Shown: positions 14,670 to 16,572 of the stretch, one piece after another | Layout: each line of letters starts with the position of its first letter | How positions within the stretch are numbered: position 1 is the first letter of the stretch | Assembly (NCBI GenBank): GCA_023265495.1 | Contig: JAHFTP010000013.1 | Location: forward strand, 1 to 16,572 | Direction: 5' to 3' | Length of the DNA: 16,572 nucleotides | Source of the DNA: Chlamydiota bacterium | Lineage (GTDB): Bacteria > Chlamydiota > Chlamydiia > Chlamydiales > Rhabdochlamydiaceae | Translations under genes and position numbers: made by a program | The notes under the pieces: model-generated | What the model saw: the letters and a program-made list of their open reading frames with translations, nothing else | The model's database searches: none | What the model was told of the DNA's origin: nothing

Positions 14670-15758
14670 ATGAAAAAGAATCTAAAAACTCTGTGGCCAC
14701 TCGCTGCTGCAGTTGTTGCAACAACAAGTTTTGTAAGTGCAGATACAGGTAGTTCTTCTACAAGTTCTACTTCTGCTCCAGCCATGAACAGCACGATCAA
14801 CCCATCAGGCCGCCCTCATTCTAAAGGCGGAGCTGACCTGTTCCTTACAGCCGACTGGCTCATTTGGCAAGCCAATGAAACCGGCCTCGGCTTCGCAGTA
14901 AGAACAGATACCAACTCCACATCTGCTTTAGGTGAAGGCAGCGTGAAGAGCGGTGAGTTTGCATGGCAGTCAGGCTTTAGAGTAGGCGTTGGCTATAACA
15001 TGGGCCATGACGACTGGGATCTGTACCTCAACTGGACGTGGTTCCAAGATAGCGGAACAGAAAGCGTTGATGCTGACGGCGTAGATGACTTCATCTATCC
15101 TGCTGTGATGCATCCAGGAACTGCTCTTTATTCTACAGAAGCTGAGTCCCACATGGACCTGCACTTAAACGTCCTCGACCTAGAAATGGGCAGATGGATG
15201 AAGACAAGCAAGTGGCTCACAATTAGACCACATGCCGGTCTTAGAACAGCTTGGGTAAACCAAACCAATAACATTGAATATGAAAATCTCTTTTTCGCTA
15301 GCACAAGCACAGCAGCTTATAATGAGTATGAAGTAGAAAGAGAGTGCAACTACTGGGGAATGGGTATCCGCACAGGACTTGACACACAATGGGGTCTTGG
15401 CGGCGGCTGGAGCATCTATGGCAATGCAGCTGTATCCTTACTCTACGGCTTCTTCCATGTAGATCATGAAGAAGAGAGAACATCTACTGCAGGTGTAGAG
15501 ACTACTTTGATTGATCTTAGCAATAGCTACAGAGCAGGTCGTGCAATCACTGACCTACAACTCGGCCTTCGCTGGGATCATATGTGGCATAATGACCGCT
15601 ACCATTTCGGCATCCAAGCCGGATGGGAACACCATATGTTCTTCTCACAAAATCAGTTCATGACTTTTGTGGATGACATAAATGATGGCATCTTTGTACA
15701 AAACCAAGGAGACCTAGAACTCCAAGGTTGGACACTAGCAGTAAGATTCGATTTCTAA
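14670..15758 (+). CDS. MOMP-like outer-membrane protein, copy 2
   Basis: 362 residues from the ATG at 14670, chosen because GGAGGA lies 9 bases upstream; the in-frame TTG at 14664 is too close to it. Signal peptide with VSA before D25, followed by a Ser/Thr linker (TGSSSTSSTSAP) unlike the Pro-rich one of copy 1. The barrel matches copy 1 almost residue for residue in the predicted strands (ADLFLTADWLIWQANETGLGF, GVGYNMGHDDWDLYLNW, RECNYWGMGIRTGLDTQWGLG) and ends LQGWTLAVRFDF. It has a single cysteine in the mature part (RECNYW); C78 and C309 of copy 1 are replaced. It differs from copy 1 in the loop-like parts. It has its own promoter-like motif and its own terminator, so it is probably a monocistronic unit. 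Confidence 0.87.
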   Translation: MKKNLKTLWPLAAAVVATTSFVSADTGSSSTSSTSAPAMNSTINPSGRPHSKGGADLFLTADWLIWQANETGLGFAVRTDTNSTSALGEGSVKSGEFAWQSGFRVGVGYNMGHDDWDLYLNWTWFQDSGTESVDADGVDDFIYPAVMHPGTALYSTEAESHMDLHLNVLDLEMGRWMKTSKWLTIRPHAGLRTAWVNQTNNIEYENLFFASTSTAAYNEYEVERECNYWGMGIRTGLDTQWGLGGGWSIYGNAAVSLLYGFFHVDHEEERTSTAGVETTLIDLSNSYRAGRAITDLQLGLRWDHMWHNDRYHFGIQAGWEHHMFFSQNQFMTFVDDINDGIFVQNQGDLELQGWTLAVRFDF

Positions 15759-15784
15759 TCTATTGCTAATTGTTGATCCTCTAG

Positions 15785-15817
15785 ACCTAGGTGATGACCT
15801 CACCTAGGTTTTTTTTT
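15785..15817 (+). terminator. Rho-independent terminator after MOMP-like copy 2
   Basis: Perfect 10-bp stem ACCTAGGTGA (15785-15794) and TCACCTAGGT (15800-15809), with a 5-base loop TGACC and a T-run to 15817. It starts 27 bases after the stop and would isolate copy 2 from copy 3. Confidence 0.92.
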
Positions 15818-15827
15818 GAAAAAACAC

Positions 15828-15856
15828 TTATCTTTTTTTCTCTACTTAAGTACAGT
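15828..15856 (+). promoter_or_regulatory. Promoter-like motif upstream of MOMP-like copy 3
   Basis: TTATCT (15828-15833), a 17-base spacer starting with a T-run, and TACAGT (15851-15856) within GTACAGTC, matching the motif before copy 2 in order and spacing. The start site would lie about 40 bases before the ATG. Confidence 0.52.
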
Positions 15857-15904
15857 CAAAATCATTGTTACCATTATAAAATAAAAGCTTCCCCCGGAGG
15901 AAAT

Positions 15905-16572
15905 ATGGGAAAAAGCCCGCTAAAAATAGCCAATGCGATTGCCCTAGCAACAGTTGCCGCTACGAGCTGGCTCTGTGCAGACACCGCTGCAAAAGACAAC
16001 CAACCAGTGACCGACACCGTCATTAACCCATCGGGCAGGCCCCATGTAAAACAGGGAGCAAACCTATTTGTCACAGCAGACTGGCTCATATGGGAGGCCA
16101 ACGAAACAGGGCTTGGATTCGCTATAAAGACCGATACAGACTCTTTTTCAGCACTCGGCGAGGGTGGAGTCAAAAGCGCAGAGTTTGACTGGGAATTCGG
16201 CTTCAGGGTAGGACTCGGCTACAACATGGGCCACGACGATTGGGATTTGCGTCTTAACTGGACATGGTTTCAAGATCAGGGCACTGAGCATCTCTCCACC
16301 GATGGGGATGATTTTCTCTATCCTTCCGTGATCCATCCCACATCCTCTTCTACCTACTATGCCACTGATGCTGAATCGGAGATCCATCTCCACTTAAATG
16401 TACTTGACCTAGAGATGGGCAGGTGGATGAAGGTAAGCAAATGGCTCACGATAAGACCTCACGCCGGCCTTAGAACTGCTTGGATCTATCAAAGAAATAC
16501 CATCGAATATGACGACCTTTTTTATCTAGGAGAAGGAGGCCTCCTCGCCTTCGATGAATATGAAGTCAATAA
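15905..16572 (+). CDS. MOMP-like outer-membrane protein, copy 3, 3' partial
   Basis: 222 full codons are visible, and the gene runs off the window. GGAGG ends 4 bases before the ATG at 15905. Signal peptide with LCA before D26. The conserved barrel start is present (INPSGRP, then ANLFVTADWLIWEANETGLGF), as are GFRVGLGYNMGHDDWDLRLNW, LHLNVLDLEMGRWMK and RPHAGLRTAWI. It is the most diverged of the three: a Glu replaces Gln in DWLIWEANE, an Arg replaces Tyr in DLRLNW, and the loops around residues 130-160 and 208-222 are different. About 140 further residues and the terminal Phe strand are expected beyond the window, and possibly more copies of the array. Confidence 0.86.
   Translation, partial: MGKSPLKIANAIALATVAATSWLCADTAAKDNQPVTDTVINPSGRPHVKQGANLFVTADWLIWEANETGLGFAIKTDTDSFSALGEGGVKSAEFDWEFGFRVGLGYNMGHDDWDLRLNWTWFQDQGTEHLSTDGDDFLYPSVIHPTSSSTYYATDAESEIHLHLNVLDLEMGRWMKVSKWLTIRPHAGLRTAWIYQRNTIEYDDLFYLGEGGLLAFDEYEVN

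Noticed and set aside
1..16572. CRISPR arrays, tRNA or rRNA genes
   Set aside because: No regularly spaced repeats, and no cloverleaf or rRNA-like sequence noticed on either strand while reading.

Overview
The window looks like a chromosomal segment of an environmental, amoeba-type member of the Chlamydiales (Waddlia-, Simkania- or Criblamydia-like; I cannot choose the genus by eye). Two things point there. One is a type III secretion (T3SS) gene string in the order sctJ-sctK?-sctL-sctR-sctS-sctT, the order of CT559-CT564 in Chlamydia, with SctJ stretches I recognise as close to chlamydial CdsJ. The other is a tandem array of MOMP-like outer-membrane proteins of the type expanded in environmental chlamydiae.

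Layout. (1) 1-1958: two overlapping glycosyltransferase genes, a GT9 heptosyltransferase cut by the window start and a GT2 rhamnosyltransferase-like enzyme, probably for LPS or another surface glycan. (2) 1959-2140: very AT-rich spacer. (3) 2141-4588: an 815-residue soluble protein I do not recognise, next to the secretion genes. (4) 4849-9294: the T3SS cluster. sctJ, the sctK-position gene and sctL overlap by 4 bp each. A promoter-like site precedes sctR-sctS-sctT. These encode the inner-ring lipoprotein, a sorting-platform candidate, the ATPase stator and the export-gate proteins. The ATPase, C-ring and export-gate U/V genes are not here.

(5) 9304-11096: a scarred accessory region. A minus-strand gene for an AlbA_2 (Schlafen-type)/HATPase/winged-helix regulator-like protein sits between two short degraded pieces of a second copy of the gene that lies intact at 11480-13303. 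The left piece matches that gene's signal-peptide end and the right piece its 3' end. The regulator-like gene has a repeat-rich, operator-like promoter region. (6) 11097-13303: a two-gene operon for a secreted cysteine-rich protein and a large exported protein with an FKBP-type peptidyl-prolyl isomerase domain near its C-terminus. (7) 13392-16572: three tandem MOMP-like genes, the last cut by the window end. Genes 1 and 2 are followed by strong terminators, and genes 2 and 3 share a promoter-like motif.

Most of the window therefore concerns the cell envelope: surface glycan, secretion apparatus, periplasmic folding and outer-membrane porin-like proteins. The most unusual part is the 9304-11000 scar, where a regulator-like gene replaced the body of a duplicated FKBP-type gene and apparently took its own last codons from that gene's antisense strand.
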